Positions 54,272-63,800 of a DNA stretch of 64,000 bases are shown in pieces. The stretch is from Paenibacillus camerounensis. GTDB taxonomy: Bacteria > Bacillota > Bacilli > Paenibacillales > Paenibacillaceae. The notes below the pieces were generated by a model. That model saw only the letters and a list, made by a program, of their open reading frames with translations. It did not search any database and had not been told where the DNA came from. Both the position numbers and the translations under genes were made by a program. Location: assembly GCF_000723885.1 (NCBI RefSeq), contig NZ_CCDG010000007.1, positions 1 to 64,000 on the forward strand, in the 5' to 3' direction. The stretch's first letter is position 1, and every line of letters begins with the position of its first letter.

Positions 54272-54285
54272 TGAAAACGCTTAAT
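54272..54285 (+). promoter_or_regulatory. cre-like site upstream of gldA
   Basis: TGAAAACGCTTAAT matches 12 of 14 cre positions (the last two differ), in the PocR-gldA divergent gap. A -10-like TATACT follows near 54326 without a good -35, which suits an activator-dependent promoter. Confidence 0.4.
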
Positions 54286-54370
54286 GTAGCAGGCAGAGTA
54301 CAATGCTTAAAAAGAATGGGCAGACTATACTTGACGTAAGAAGCTCACGACATTTTTAGGAGGAATTAAG

Positions 54371-55507
54371 ATGAGAAAAGCCTTTATCAGCCCGACCAAA
54401 TACGTGCAGGGTGAGGACGAACTGCTCAATCTGGGTTACTTTGTACAGACCTTCGGCCAGTCTGCGCTGCTTATTGCCCATCCGGATGATGTAAAGCGTG
54501 TGCAGGCTAAGCTGGATTCCACCATTGAAAAGTTTAAAATCACTCTCGTCGAAAGCAACTTCCGCGGCGAATGCTCGCGTGAGGAGGTTGCCCGCCTGAA
54601 GGAGCTGGCCCGTGAGCATTCCTGCTCCTGTACCATCGGACTCGGCGGAGGTAAAGCCATTGATACAGCTAAATGTGTAGCCGAGGGCGAAGCCCTGATT
54701 ATTGTGCCGACGATTGCTGCGACTGACGCACCGACAAGCCACTCGGCGGTTCTCTATACTCCGGACGGACAGTTTGATGATTATGCATATTTTAAACAAA
54801 GCCCTAGTGTGGTTATGATTGATACAACAGTAATTGCCAACGCACCGACCCGGTTTCTGGTATCCGGGATGGGGGATGCGCTTTCCACTTATTTTGAAGC
54901 GAGATCGACGTCCAATTCCTATTCCAATGTCAACGCCGGCCTGCCGAGCGGAGTACGTGAAGGCGTATGCGGACCGGCCAAGGGAACAAATACGGCCCTG
55001 ATGATGGCGAAATTCTGCTATGAAACGCTGCTTAAGGACGGATTGCATGCGAAGGTAGCCAGCGATTGCAATCAGGTGACGCCTGCGCTGGAAAATATCA
55101 TCGAGGCTAACATTCTGCTGTCCGGACTCGGCTTTGAGAGCGGCGGTCTGGCTGCAGCCCATGCGATCCATAACGGTCTGACCTCTCTGGAAGGCACGCA
55201 TCACTACTATCACGGTGAAAAGGTAGCCTTCAGCACAATTGCCCAGCTGGTGCTTGAAAATGCCCCGTCCAGCGAGCTGAACGAGGTATTCGGCTTCTGC
55301 CTGTCCATCGGCCTGCCGGTCTGCCTTGAGGATATCGGAGTAGACAGTATTTCGCAGGAAGAGCTGCTGGAAGTTGCGCGGAAGGCCTGTATTGCAGAAG
55401 AGTCGATCCATTCCATGCCTTTCCCTATTACGGTAGAAGCTGTAGCAGCGGCAATCCGGGTAGCGGATCAGCTCGGACGCAACTACAAGCAGAGCAAGGG
55501 GGCATAA
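54371..55507 (+). CDS. gldA: glycerol dehydrogenase
   Basis: 378-aa iron/zinc-family NAD-dependent dehydrogenase that oxidises glycerol to dihydroxyacetone. GGGKAIDTAK is the NAD-binding loop; TDAPTSHSAVLYT follows. Metal ligands fall in SGMGDALSTYFEA (Asp), AAHAIHNGL (His) and THHYYHGEKV (His). AGGAGGAATTAAG precedes the ATG. The dhaKL gene starts 1 bp after its stop, so the two act in sequence. Confidence 0.95.
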   Translation: MRKAFISPTKYVQGEDELLNLGYFVQTFGQSALLIAHPDDVKRVQAKLDSTIEKFKITLVESNFRGECSREEVARLKELAREHSCSCTIGLGGGKAIDTAKCVAEGEALIIVPTIAATDAPTSHSAVLYTPDGQFDDYAYFKQSPSVVMIDTTVIANAPTRFLVSGMGDALSTYFEARSTSNSYSNVNAGLPSGVREGVCGPAKGTNTALMMAKFCYETLLKDGLHAKVASDCNQVTPALENIIEANILLSGLGFESGGLAAAHAIHNGLTSLEGTHHYYHGEKVAFSTIAQLVLENAPSSELNEVFGFCLSIGLPVCLEDIGVDSISQEELLEVARKACIAEESIHSMPFPITVEAVAAAIRVADQLGRNYKQSKGA

Positions 55508-55508
55508 G

Positions 55509-57269
55509 ATGAAGAAGATTATTAATGCACCGGAGACGCTAGTGAGGGAAATGTGCAGCGGGCTGGTGCTGGCCCATCCGTCCCTGGAATTCAACAGCAA
55601 GCATAAGGTGATTCAGAAAAAGCAGCTGAATCCCGATAAGGTAACTTTGATCAGCGGCGGCGGCAGCGGGCATGAGCCTGCCCATGCCGGCTTTGTCGGC
55701 AAAGGGATGCTGGATGCGGCGGTTTGCGGGGATATTTTTGCTTCGCCTTCCCAGATTCAAATCTACCAGGCAATCCGCTCCACTGCGGGCCAAAAGGGAA
55801 CGCTGCTGGTTATCAAGAATTACAGCGGCGATATGATGAACTTCAAGAATGCGGCGTTCCTCGCCGGAGAAGACGGTATTGAGGTCGATTATGTCAAGGT
55901 AGACGATGACATCGCCGTTGAAGACAGCCTCTATACCGTAGGGAAAAGAGGGGTGGCCGGAACAGTGCTGGTGCATAAGATTGCCGGCGCGGCGGCCGAG
56001 CGCGGTCTGCCTCTGGCAGAGGTGAAGAAGGCGGCGGAAAAGGCCATTGCCAATATCCGCAGCATCGGGTTCGCCTTCACTTCCTGTACAGTACCTGCAA
56101 AGGGAACACCAACCTTCCAGCTTGAGGATAACGAAATGGAGTACGGGGTAGGCATTCACGGTGAGCCCGGTATCCGCAGGGAGCCGGTTGTAACCGCGGA
56201 TGAGCTGGCAGCGAGAATGGTAGCCGCCCTGCTGGAAAGCCTGGGCGCAGACGGCACTGCCGCACGCGAGGTAACGGTGCTGGTCAACGGCTTCGGGGCA
56301 ACCCCGCTTCAGGAGCTCTATCTGCTCGGCAACTCGGTTATCCGTGAGCTGGATGCGAAACAGGTTACCGTGCATAACGTACTGGTCGGAAATTTCATGA
56401 CGAGCATTGATATGGCCGGGGCTTCACTGTCGCTGATGAAGCTGGATGATGAGCTGAAGTCGCTGCTTGCCGATGAGTGCCACACCCCTGCCCTAGTTCT
56501 TCAAGGTCCGTTCGAGCCGGTGCAGTACACCGAGGTTATCCAGCAGCCTGAGACGGAGCAGGAAGTTTCGTTTAAGTGCGATACAGATGCAGCGTATGCC
56601 AAGGTTACAGGAGATACCTTTACTCTGAATAATCTTATCTATGCCATTGATAAAATGAGCGAAATCATCATCGAGAATGAGGTTCCGTTCTGTGAGCTTG
56701 ATGCCCATGCGGGGGACGGTGACTTCGGTATGAGCGTGGCCAAGGGGTTCAAGCAGCTCAAAACCGAATGGAAGGATATTACGCAGAATCATGCAGCTGA
56801 CACAGGCAGCTTCCTGGATGCGTGCTCGCTGATTATTATGGAGCACTGCGGCGGGGCATCCGGCCCGATCTGGGGCTCTGCCTTCCGGGCGGCCGGCAAA
56901 TATGCCGGTGACCGGAGCGGCCTGAGCATGGCCGAGCTGGCTGAAATGCTGGAGGCTGTGGTTAAGGGCATCCAGGATACAGGTGAGCGGGCCTTCGGAA
57001 GAGGCGCGGTTGCCGGCGACAAAACGCTGATCGACGCGCTGGTTCCATACGCGCAGTCGTGGAAGGACAGCGCCGCACAGGGCGACGGCTTCAGCACCGC
57101 CTCGGCGAAGGCGGCAGCGGCTGCGGTTGAGGGAGCGCGGCAGACCGGCGATATCGTAGCCCGTATGGGCCGGGCTGGCACCGTCGGCGAGCGGAGCCTC
57201 GGTTATCCCGATGCAGGTGCTTATGCGCTGGGGGTTATTTTTACCGGGCTGTCGGAAGCCATGCAATAA
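55509..57269 (+). CDS. dhaKL: fused dihydroxyacetone kinase (DhaK-DhaL)
   Basis: 586 aa, the length of single-chain ATP-dependent kinases. DhaK half (residues 1-340): SGGGSGHEPAHAGFVG substrate loop and VGIHGEPGI region. DhaL half (375-586): nucleotide/metal-binding DAHAGDGDFGMSVAKGF, GGASGPIWG and RMGRAGTVGERS. It phosphorylates dihydroxyacetone from gldA to DHAP for glycolysis. Fusion of DhaK with DhaL indicates ATP, not PTS, as the phosphate donor. Translationally coupled to gldA. Confidence 0.95.
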   Translation: MKKIINAPETLVREMCSGLVLAHPSLEFNSKHKVIQKKQLNPDKVTLISGGGSGHEPAHAGFVGKGMLDAAVCGDIFASPSQIQIYQAIRSTAGQKGTLLVIKNYSGDMMNFKNAAFLAGEDGIEVDYVKVDDDIAVEDSLYTVGKRGVAGTVLVHKIAGAAAERGLPLAEVKKAAEKAIANIRSIGFAFTSCTVPAKGTPTFQLEDNEMEYGVGIHGEPGIRREPVVTADELAARMVAALLESLGADGTAAREVTVLVNGFGATPLQELYLLGNSVIRELDAKQVTVHNVLVGNFMTSIDMAGASLSLMKLDDELKSLLADECHTPALVLQGPFEPVQYTEVIQQPETEQEVSFKCDTDAAYAKVTGDTFTLNNLIYAIDKMSEIIIENEVPFCELDAHAGDGDFGMSVAKGFKQLKTEWKDITQNHAADTGSFLDACSLIIMEHCGGASGPIWGSAFRAAGKYAGDRSGLSMAELAEMLEAVVKGIQDTGERAFGRGAVAGDKTLIDALVPYAQSWKDSAAQGDGFSTASAKAAAAAVEGARQTGDIVARMGRAGTVGERSLGYPDAGAYALGVIFTGLSEAMQ

Positions 57270-57295
57270 GAAGAAGCAGCTTAGGAATGCAGTGC

Positions 57296-57337
57296 AAAAG
57301 ACCGTTACCGGGAATGCTTGTCCGGTAACGGTCTTTT
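57296..57337. terminator. strong bidirectional terminator
   Basis: A perfect 16-bp stem, AAAAGACCGTTACCGG against CCGGTAACGGTCTTTT, with a 10-nt loop, between convergent dhaKL and GGDEF genes. Confidence 0.95.
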
Positions 57338-57351
57338 GCTGTGCGCCAGGA

Positions 57352-59010
57352 TTAGCGCCGTACCGAGACGATCCGGTTGCGGCCCTGGTGCTTGGCGGCA
57401 TAGAGTGCCTTGTCTACGGTTTTGAGCAGGTCGTTCAGGTAAGCTGAAGCATCCCCCGGCTGTTCGGGGCTGAACTCATTGATGCTGAGCACTCCCATGC
57501 TGATGGTCACCCATACCGGATGGGCGACATTATCGATGCTTACTTTATTGGAGGCGACGGCGGCCTTCAGCTGCTTGGCAATGGCAAGCGCTTCTGCTTC
57601 TCCGGTATCGGGCAAATAAATAATAAATTCCTCGCCGCCATAGCGGGCCAAGATATCATGCTCACGCAGTGCGCGCTGCAGCACCTCTACCGTACTGCAG
57701 ATGACCAGGTCACCGGCCAGATGGCCGTAACGGTCGTTCACCGCTTTGAAGAAATCGATATCAATGAGGATAACGGCTGCCTGAGCATGCAGCCCGCGCT
57801 TCTCGGTCACTTCACGCTCCAGCTGCTGTGTCAGATAGTGCCGGTTATAGCAGGCGGTGAGGCTGTCGGTAATGGCCATCTTCGTCAGCTTGCGGTTCGT
57901 CCGGGACAGCTCCTCCTGAACCTTGATCAGGGATTCATTCTTTTCCTGCAGGATGGCGTTCTGATGATTCGTTTCATCAATAAGCCGGCGGAGCTCGGTG
58001 ATATCCTGGAAGGTGATAGTCCGCCCCGCCCGGACTGAGCTTACCAGGATGGGCGCAGCATGAATGTTAATATAGAGCTGGCCGTCCGGATGCAGGCATT
58101 CAATTTCGGCAATCTCCTCCGGCCGTTCCCGGTATTGTCTCAGAAATTGTGCAATGGCATCTGTCTTGTCCGGCAGAAAAGCCTCCATGTTAAAGCGTTC
58201 ACCGGCCTTGAGCCGGGAGTAAGGGTGCAGAGCCTGATTCATCTCCATCACCCGCTCCTGATCATCCAGCACGAGAATACCGTATTCCATCGTATCAATA
58301 ATATCCTGGTGGGCAATGGTCACAATATCGAATACCTTGTCCTGATGAATGGTAATGACAAAGAACACGGCAGAGATGACAATACCAAGCGAAGTGAATC
58401 CCGGTATGACCGGCAGATAGTCGTCAAGCACAACATTCAGCAGGACATCCAGCAGCAGAAACACCGTTACTGCAATTATGCCTTTGAGCATATACATAAT
58501 CTGGTTCTTAATCCGGGACGCCTGGTCGGAGACTAGCGCAACATAAATAATGTACAGGGAAACGAGAGCGTGAATAACTAGAATGACAATGTTAATCCAG
58601 AAAATAGGCCCGTAAATACGCTCGACGTATCCTCCGTTAACCGGAGTAACGAACCAGCCGTACGGATTGAGTATTACTCCGAGCGAGGAGAAGACCGCAG
58701 GGAGGAACAGCAGGATTAATATTTTGCGCTTAAGGAACTGTGTCTGGCCGGAGATCAGGATGGTGAAAAAGATCCAGCCGGCAACCAGCATGGACGCATC
58801 GACAAAGGCTAGCTTCACATAGAACAGCTGATATACCGGATCATCGACCGTTTTGATCGCGAACTGGCAATACGGCCACAGCATCATCGAGAAATGAAAG
58901 CCCAGGTATACCTTGTGCAGTCTGGTTATAGTGACAGAGACAAAAATGTATATGAACAGCAGGAACAGAATAAAGCACATGATCAGATCAATCCACGATC
59001 CCAAATCCAA
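57352..59010 (-). CDS. diguanylate cyclase with N-terminal 7TM and PAS domains
   Basis: 552 aa. About seven N-terminal helices (residues 8-220, 7TM histidine-kinase-type sensor), a PAS domain (230-345), a coiled-coil stretch (350-378) and a GGDEF domain with active-site GGEEF at 458-462. RxxD (R449-D452), five residues before it, is the product-inhibition I-site. It should make cyclic di-GMP at the membrane. TTG start at 59010 with GAGGG some 10 bp upstream; the start is uncertain. Confidence 0.9.
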   Translation of the reverse strand: MDLGSWIDLIMCFILFLLFIYIFVSVTITRLHKVYLGFHFSMMLWPYCQFAIKTVDDPVYQLFYVKLAFVDASMLVAGWIFFTILISGQTQFLKRKILILLFLPAVFSSLGVILNPYGWFVTPVNGGYVERIYGPIFWINIVILVIHALVSLYIIYVALVSDQASRIKNQIMYMLKGIIAVTVFLLLDVLLNVVLDDYLPVIPGFTSLGIVISAVFFVITIHQDKVFDIVTIAHQDIIDTMEYGILVLDDQERVMEMNQALHPYSRLKAGERFNMEAFLPDKTDAIAQFLRQYRERPEEIAEIECLHPDGQLYINIHAAPILVSSVRAGRTITFQDITELRRLIDETNHQNAILQEKNESLIKVQEELSRTNRKLTKMAITDSLTACYNRHYLTQQLEREVTEKRGLHAQAAVILIDIDFFKAVNDRYGHLAGDLVICSTVEVLQRALREHDILARYGGEEFIIYLPDTGEAEALAIAKQLKAAVASNKVSIDNVAHPVWVTISMGVLSINEFSPEQPGDASAYLNDLLKTVDKALYAAKHQGRNRIVSVRR

Positions 59011-59195
59011 TACGCCGCACCCTCTTGCATTTATTGGTATATTATGAATTTCTGTGGGTCTTAAGGCTTAGGTAATATTTTTAATATATAATCAGGTTAT
59101 GAAGATTACAAGATTTTTAGAGGAATCTATAACAAAGAGAAGGTAGAGCTGCCCCGGCCGTTGAATATTACCGACAACTAATCTAATAAATGTCA

Positions 59196-59214
59196 GGCGT
59201 ATCCGGGATACGCC
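59196..59214 (+). other. hairpin in the hprK-like leader
   Basis: GGCGTATC-CGG-GATACGCC, a perfect 8-bp stem, about 10 bp before the AGGAGGAG site of the hprK-like gene. No T-run follows, so it may modulate translation or mRNA stability. Confidence 0.4.
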
Positions 59215-59236
59215 CTAGCTGCAGGAGGAGAGCCCT

Positions 59237-60154
59237 ATGAAGTCAATCACCGTTCAGAGCCTAACTGATAAATTCCACCTGGAGGTGCTTGCTGGAGCGA
59301 GCCGGATGGACCGCCAGGTTACGCGGCCGCGGACACACCGGCCAGGCCTGGAATTTGTCGGTTATTTTGATTTCTTTCCGATGGAGCGGGTGCAGGTGCT
59401 CGGCCGCAAGGAGATTAATTATCTGCTTACGCTGAGTGTAGAGGACCGCGTGCATCATATCGGCAATATCGTCAAATATCATCCCCCGTGCTTTATTGTC
59501 ACGACAGGACAGCAGGAGATCCCTTATCTTACGCATTTCTGTAACCAGGAGGGGATTCCCCTGCTGCGGACAGCAGAAACGACCAACGAGTTCATCGCCA
59601 AGCTGGACAGCTATCTGGTCAAGGCGCTGGCGCCTGAGCTGTCCATACACGGCGTCTGTGTGAACGTGTCCGGTATAGGCATTCTGCTGCGGGGCAAATC
59701 GGGCATCGGCAAAAGCGAAACGGCACACACCCTGATCCGCAGAGGCCACCGCTTCGTAGCCGACGACATTGTCGTGCTCAAAAAGCTGGGTCCGGCTACA
59801 CTGCTTGGCACCCACAACGAGACCACACGCGAGTTCCTGGCGCTGCGCAGCATCGGCCTGATCAATGTGGTCCGCCAGTACGGGCGCAAGGCCTTCCAGG
59901 ATGAGACCCGGATTGTACTTGATATTGAGCTATGCCCTTGGCGTGAGAACGCACTTAACAATGAGCTGGAGCTGGTGCCCCAGTTCACCGAATATCTCGG
60001 CGTGAAGATCCCGCATATTGAGGTTCAGCTTCAGCCGGGACGCGATGTAGCCGGCTTAATCGAGGCTGCCGCCAACAACTGGTATCTGAAGCAGCTCGGC
60101 TACAGCGCTGTTGAAGAATTTATGAAACGGATTGAGGACGGAATGCAGCCGTAA
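59237..60154 (+). CDS. hprK: HPr kinase/phosphorylase (likely a paralogue)
   Basis: 305 aa, the family length (~310). It phosphorylates Ser46 of HPr, creating the CcpA co-repressor. P-loop GKSGIGKSETA (residues 155-165), then HRFVADDIVVLKK with the catalytic Asp pair, and the family signature IPHIEVQLQPGRDVAGLIEAAANNW. The N-terminal RPGLEFVGYFDFFPMERVQVLG matches the HprK N-domain. It is not beside lgt, its usual partner, and its signature differs from the canonical IPVRPGRN form. It is thus probably a second copy. Confidence 0.88.
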   Translation: MKSITVQSLTDKFHLEVLAGASRMDRQVTRPRTHRPGLEFVGYFDFFPMERVQVLGRKEINYLLTLSVEDRVHHIGNIVKYHPPCFIVTTGQQEIPYLTHFCNQEGIPLLRTAETTNEFIAKLDSYLVKALAPELSIHGVCVNVSGIGILLRGKSGIGKSETAHTLIRRGHRFVADDIVVLKKLGPATLLGTHNETTREFLALRSIGLINVVRQYGRKAFQDETRIVLDIELCPWRENALNNELELVPQFTEYLGVKIPHIEVQLQPGRDVAGLIEAAANNWYLKQLGYSAVEEFMKRIEDGMQP

Positions 60155-60281
60155 GCGCTGAAGCGTCATCAACCGGAAGACTGGATAAACAAGGCCATCA
60201 ATAATAATTCTATCAGATCACGAGGCAAAGCGGCACTCCGCAAAAGGATATAGACAACATTCTTCTAAGGTGATACCGGCG

Positions 60282-60307
60282 AGAGGCAGCTTCCTGCCTC
60301 TTTTTTT
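60282..60307 (+). terminator. terminator between hprK-like gene and YesMN
   Basis: AGAGGCAG-CTTC-CTGCCTCT followed by seven T. Confidence 0.9.
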
Positions 60308-60320
60308 GCACATAAACAGT

Positions 60321-60334
60321 AGTAACCGTTTTCA
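60321..60334 (+). promoter_or_regulatory. cre-like site upstream of the second YesMN pair
   Basis: AGTAACCGTTTTCA matches 13 of 14 cre positions (first base differs), 67 bp before the kinase start and right after the hprK terminator. Confidence 0.5.
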
Positions 60335-60400
60335 CTTCGTTGTAGAATGGATGCAAACAGCGGCCAGCTGCTGTTACACCTTTGCAAGGGAGCACCAGGT

Positions 60401-62134
60401 ATGGAGAAATTCTCACCGGATAAAAAGTACATTCCGTTCACCTACAAAATGATGATCCCCTATCTGATCCTGGTTCTCCTGACTGATCTTCTGGTCGGCT
60501 ATATAGCCTACACAATGCTTGTTGAGTCAAGGACCGAGATGGCGGAGACGAATGTACGGACAGCCTTGAAGCAGACAAGGAGCAATATTGAATACCAGAC
60601 CGATGAGATCAAACGGATGAGCAATTCGCTGTTTCTTAATACTAACTTTCAGAATGCGCTGCAGTTCCGGGGCAATACGCTTGAGAATATGCTCAAGATG
60701 CGCGATGACATCGTGCCTTATATGAAAGCGCCTCTGCAACTGTACGGGAACAAGCTGCGGCTTGTACTGTATACCGCTAATGAGGCTATGCTGGAGATTA
60801 CCGGAGATGATATGTCTGAGCCGATCGGCAGAAGCGATTATTATGTGATGTCTGAGCGGGTCATCGAGAATAAGGAATGGTTCCGGTCCATCCTTACGAA
60901 TAACCAGGACAGCCTGTGGATGCAGGCGGACAGTGACAGCAGGCTGGGCAACATTTCGTACTTCCGCAAGCTCGTTGCTTCCAACGCTGCCCCGTCGGTG
61001 ATCGGCTATATCCGGGTTACGGCCAGAATAGACGAGCTGTTCGGCAACTTCGACACTTTTCCTGTCGATCAGGGACTGGAGCTGCGGCTGGTGGACAGGG
61101 TTCAGGGCGTTACCATTTATGAGCAGGGCACCCCGGACAAGCCGGCTAAGCCGGACGAATATCTGATTATCAGCGAGGATATTCCGATACCGGGTTATGT
61201 GATCGAAGCGCGCGTGCCCCACAGCTACCTCAACAAGGATGCAAGCCGGATGCAGAGGGCCATCGGTGCAGTCTGCACGATCAGCTTCGTGGTCATGGCG
61301 GCGATTGGGTTCCTGGTGGCCCGTATCTCCGGCAAAAAGATCAAGCGTATCGTCTACCTGGCCCGCTCTTTTCAGGAGGGCAACTTCTACAAACGGATCG
61401 GGTTCCCCGGGAACGATGAATTTGTGTATATTGCCAACAGCTTCAATCAGATGGCGGCCAGCATCCAGGAGCTGATCCGTAATGTCTATGTCCAGGGTCT
61501 CCAGAAAAAACAGGCCGAGCTCGATGTGCTGCAGGCCCAGATCAGCCCGCACTTCCTGTATAATACCCTGTCGGCAATCGTGAGCCTGGCTAATCTCGGG
61601 GAGGTTGAGAAGGTCACCAAGATGGTGCGGGGACTGTCTAAATTTTACCGGCTTACCCTGAACGAAGGAAAGGTCTATATCTCCATTGAGAATGAGCTGG
61701 AGCAGGTACGGATGTATCTGGAAATCCAGCGGGTTAAGTATGCCGGTGCTTTTGAGGTCTATTATGATATTGATCCTGAGATTCTGCAGGTTCCGGTCAT
61801 TAAGCTGATCCTGCAGCCGTTCGTGGAAAATATCTTCAAGCATGCCTGGTTCGGCGAGAGCATTGCCATCCGGATTACCGGCAGGAAGCTGGGCGACCGT
61901 ATTGAGCTGAAGGTTATTGATAACGGAATTGGCATGCGCCCGGATACGCTGCGGAATATGCGTTCAGGCTCCTTCCAGCCGGGCAGCTACGGCCTGAGGA
62001 ATGTAGAGGAGCGGATCAAGCTGAGATACGGCAATGATTACGGAATTCAGATCGGCAGCCATTACGGCGCCGGAACGGCTGTGCAGATTGTTCTGCCGGT
62101 AGAAAATGCGGAAATCCGTGAAGTGAGGGAGTAG
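60401..62134 (+). CDS. YesM-type sensor histidine kinase (second)
   Basis: 577 aa. TM1 (about 17-38), ~250-residue extracellular sensor, TM2 (about 292-308), HAMP, then QAQISPHFLYNTLSAI with phosphorylated H384 and HATPase with N-box QPFVENIFKHAW and DNGIGM. ATG 60401 is chosen because AAGGGAG lies 8 bp before it; earlier in-frame starts lack one. Its regulator starts 6 bp after its stop. No transporter lies within the window, so the cognate sugar cluster is probably downstream. Confidence 0.9.
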   Translation: MEKFSPDKKYIPFTYKMMIPYLILVLLTDLLVGYIAYTMLVESRTEMAETNVRTALKQTRSNIEYQTDEIKRMSNSLFLNTNFQNALQFRGNTLENMLKMRDDIVPYMKAPLQLYGNKLRLVLYTANEAMLEITGDDMSEPIGRSDYYVMSERVIENKEWFRSILTNNQDSLWMQADSDSRLGNISYFRKLVASNAAPSVIGYIRVTARIDELFGNFDTFPVDQGLELRLVDRVQGVTIYEQGTPDKPAKPDEYLIISEDIPIPGYVIEARVPHSYLNKDASRMQRAIGAVCTISFVVMAAIGFLVARISGKKIKRIVYLARSFQEGNFYKRIGFPGNDEFVYIANSFNQMAASIQELIRNVYVQGLQKKQAELDVLQAQISPHFLYNTLSAIVSLANLGEVEKVTKMVRGLSKFYRLTLNEGKVYISIENELEQVRMYLEIQRVKYAGAFEVYYDIDPEILQVPVIKLILQPFVENIFKHAWFGESIAIRITGRKLGDRIELKVIDNGIGMRPDTLRNMRSGSFQPGSYGLRNVEERIKLRYGNDYGIQIGSHYGAGTAVQIVLPVENAEIREVRE

Positions 62135-62140
62135 AGGACT

Positions 62141-63721
62141 ATGGCAGTGGAGATAAATGTACTACTGGTGGATGATGAGGCTGTTGATCTGGAGTGGCTT
62201 AGACGGCGCGTGGCCGGAAGCAGCCATCTGCCGCTGCATAGCGTCATAACGGCTTCCAGCGGCTTTGCCGCCCTTAAAGTAATGGAGCAGCACCCTATAG
62301 ATATTATTCTCTCTGACATCCGGATGCCGATTATGACAGGGGTGGAGTTCGCCCGCAAGGCTAAGCAAATGAACCCGGAGGTTCAGATTGTATTCATCAG
62401 CGGCCATCAGGATTTCAACTATGCCAAGGAGGCCATTCAGCTAAATGCCTCCGACTATCTGCTGAAGCCTGTGGATGACGGGGAGCTGGACGGTATGCTG
62501 GTCCGGCTCTGCGCCAAGATTGAGCAGGAGCGCAGGCAGCATACCTCCCTTACGGAGACGCTGTCGCTGGTCAATCAGGAGCTGCTGCTGCGCTGGTTCA
62601 GTGAAGCTGCCCCGGGTCCGGCGCAGGCCCATATTCTCGGTGTGCTTACACCGTACCTGCAGGTAATGTCGGCTGTTGCAATTGTTGAGCTGGACGATAT
62701 CGCCTGGAAGATCCGCGGCTGGAGCGAGGAAGAGCGGTATGCCTGGAGCGCCAGCGCCGGAGACTTTATCCGAGGGTTTGCCCGGGAGCATAATCTGGGC
62801 ATGGTCATTACCGGCTATGACTATCACTTTATTATTCTGGCTGCGGTTCAGGAGCAGCATTTCACTGCCCTGCTGGAGGAGCTGATCCGGTCCTTTTATC
62901 AGAAATTCTCCAGCTCTGTTACCATAGGCAAGGGGATGTACGCGGCCGAGCCGGACAAGCTGCATGACTCCTACCGGCAGGCTCAGGCTGCACTGAGCAT
63001 TAAATGGATTGTCGGCAAAAACAGGCTTATTCAGGACGCCTCGGAATGGCATCCGAAGGAGAAAATCGCCTCTGATCTGGAGGAGATTGTAGACCGGATG
63101 CTGAAGGCGATGCTCGAATATGATCTTACGACCGTCGATGACTGCCTGCTGCAGCTGTTTGCGGGAGACAGCCCGATTTCGCAGAAAAATGATATCTACG
63201 ATATCATCATCCGGATCACCTCCAAGCTGCATGCCGACCTGCGGCAGATGAATGAGCATCTGTATGAAATTCTGAACTGGGATGCCCATCAGCCGTTCGT
63301 GCTGTTCCAGTTCGAGACGGTGCATGATATCCTCTCCTGGCTGCGCCGGCGGTTCTTCGAGCTCTCGGAGCGGCTCTATCTGAAGCGCCAGCGGCAGAAG
63401 CGCAAGCTGATTGATGAAATTACAGACTATGTGAAGGCAAGGCTGGATCAGAAGATTACACTGAACGAGGTAGCTGCCCACTTCGATTTTTCGCCTAACT
63501 ACCTGGGCCACCTGTTCAAGGTGGAGACGAACAGCCTGTTCAGCGACTATGTCGGCGAGCTGCGGATGAAGCGGGTCTGTGAGCTGCTGGAGGACCCGAC
63601 CAAAAAAGTCTATGAAATTGCCGAGCAGGCCGGCTACAAAAATATCATCTATTTCAACCGGCAATTTAAGCAGTACATGGGTATGTCCCCGGGCGAATAC
63701 CGGAAGCAGAATAAAATATAA
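62141..63721 (+). CDS. YesN-type response regulator (second)
   Basis: 526 aa. Receiver with D11/D12, phosphoacceptor D59 (IILSDIRMPIMTG), K109 (YLLKP); middle ~260-residue region; C-terminal AraC double HTH (TLNEVAAHFDFSPNYLGHLFKVE, AEQAGYKNIIYFNRQFKQYMGMSPGEY). Same architecture as the 7439-8977 regulator. GTAGAGGACT lies before the ATG. Confidence 0.92.
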   Translation: MAVEINVLLVDDEAVDLEWLRRRVAGSSHLPLHSVITASSGFAALKVMEQHPIDIILSDIRMPIMTGVEFARKAKQMNPEVQIVFISGHQDFNYAKEAIQLNASDYLLKPVDDGELDGMLVRLCAKIEQERRQHTSLTETLSLVNQELLLRWFSEAAPGPAQAHILGVLTPYLQVMSAVAIVELDDIAWKIRGWSEEERYAWSASAGDFIRGFAREHNLGMVITGYDYHFIILAAVQEQHFTALLEELIRSFYQKFSSSVTIGKGMYAAEPDKLHDSYRQAQAALSIKWIVGKNRLIQDASEWHPKEKIASDLEEIVDRMLKAMLEYDLTTVDDCLLQLFAGDSPISQKNDIYDIIIRITSKLHADLRQMNEHLYEILNWDAHQPFVLFQFETVHDILSWLRRRFFELSERLYLKRQRQKRKLIDEITDYVKARLDQKITLNEVAAHFDFSPNYLGHLFKVETNSLFSDYVGELRMKRVCELLEDPTKKVYEIAEQAGYKNIIYFNRQFKQYMGMSPGEYRKQNKI

Positions 63722-63728
63722 TGTTGCA

Positions 63729-63760
63729 GCCTCTGTCCTGACGGGATGGGGGCTTTTTTT
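63729..63760 (+). terminator. probable terminator of the second YesMN pair
   Basis: AGCC/GGGCT and TCC/GGGA arms around a TGAC loop, then eight T. The stem is imperfect. Confidence 0.55.
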
Positions 63761-63800
63761 TGATCGTATAAATTGAACCTAAATAAACATTAAGAGAGAA

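Noticed and set aside
60527..61843. 438-codon frame opposite the second YesM kinase
   Set aside because: Antisense to a kinase with clear H-box and ATPase motifs; no start signal or domain.
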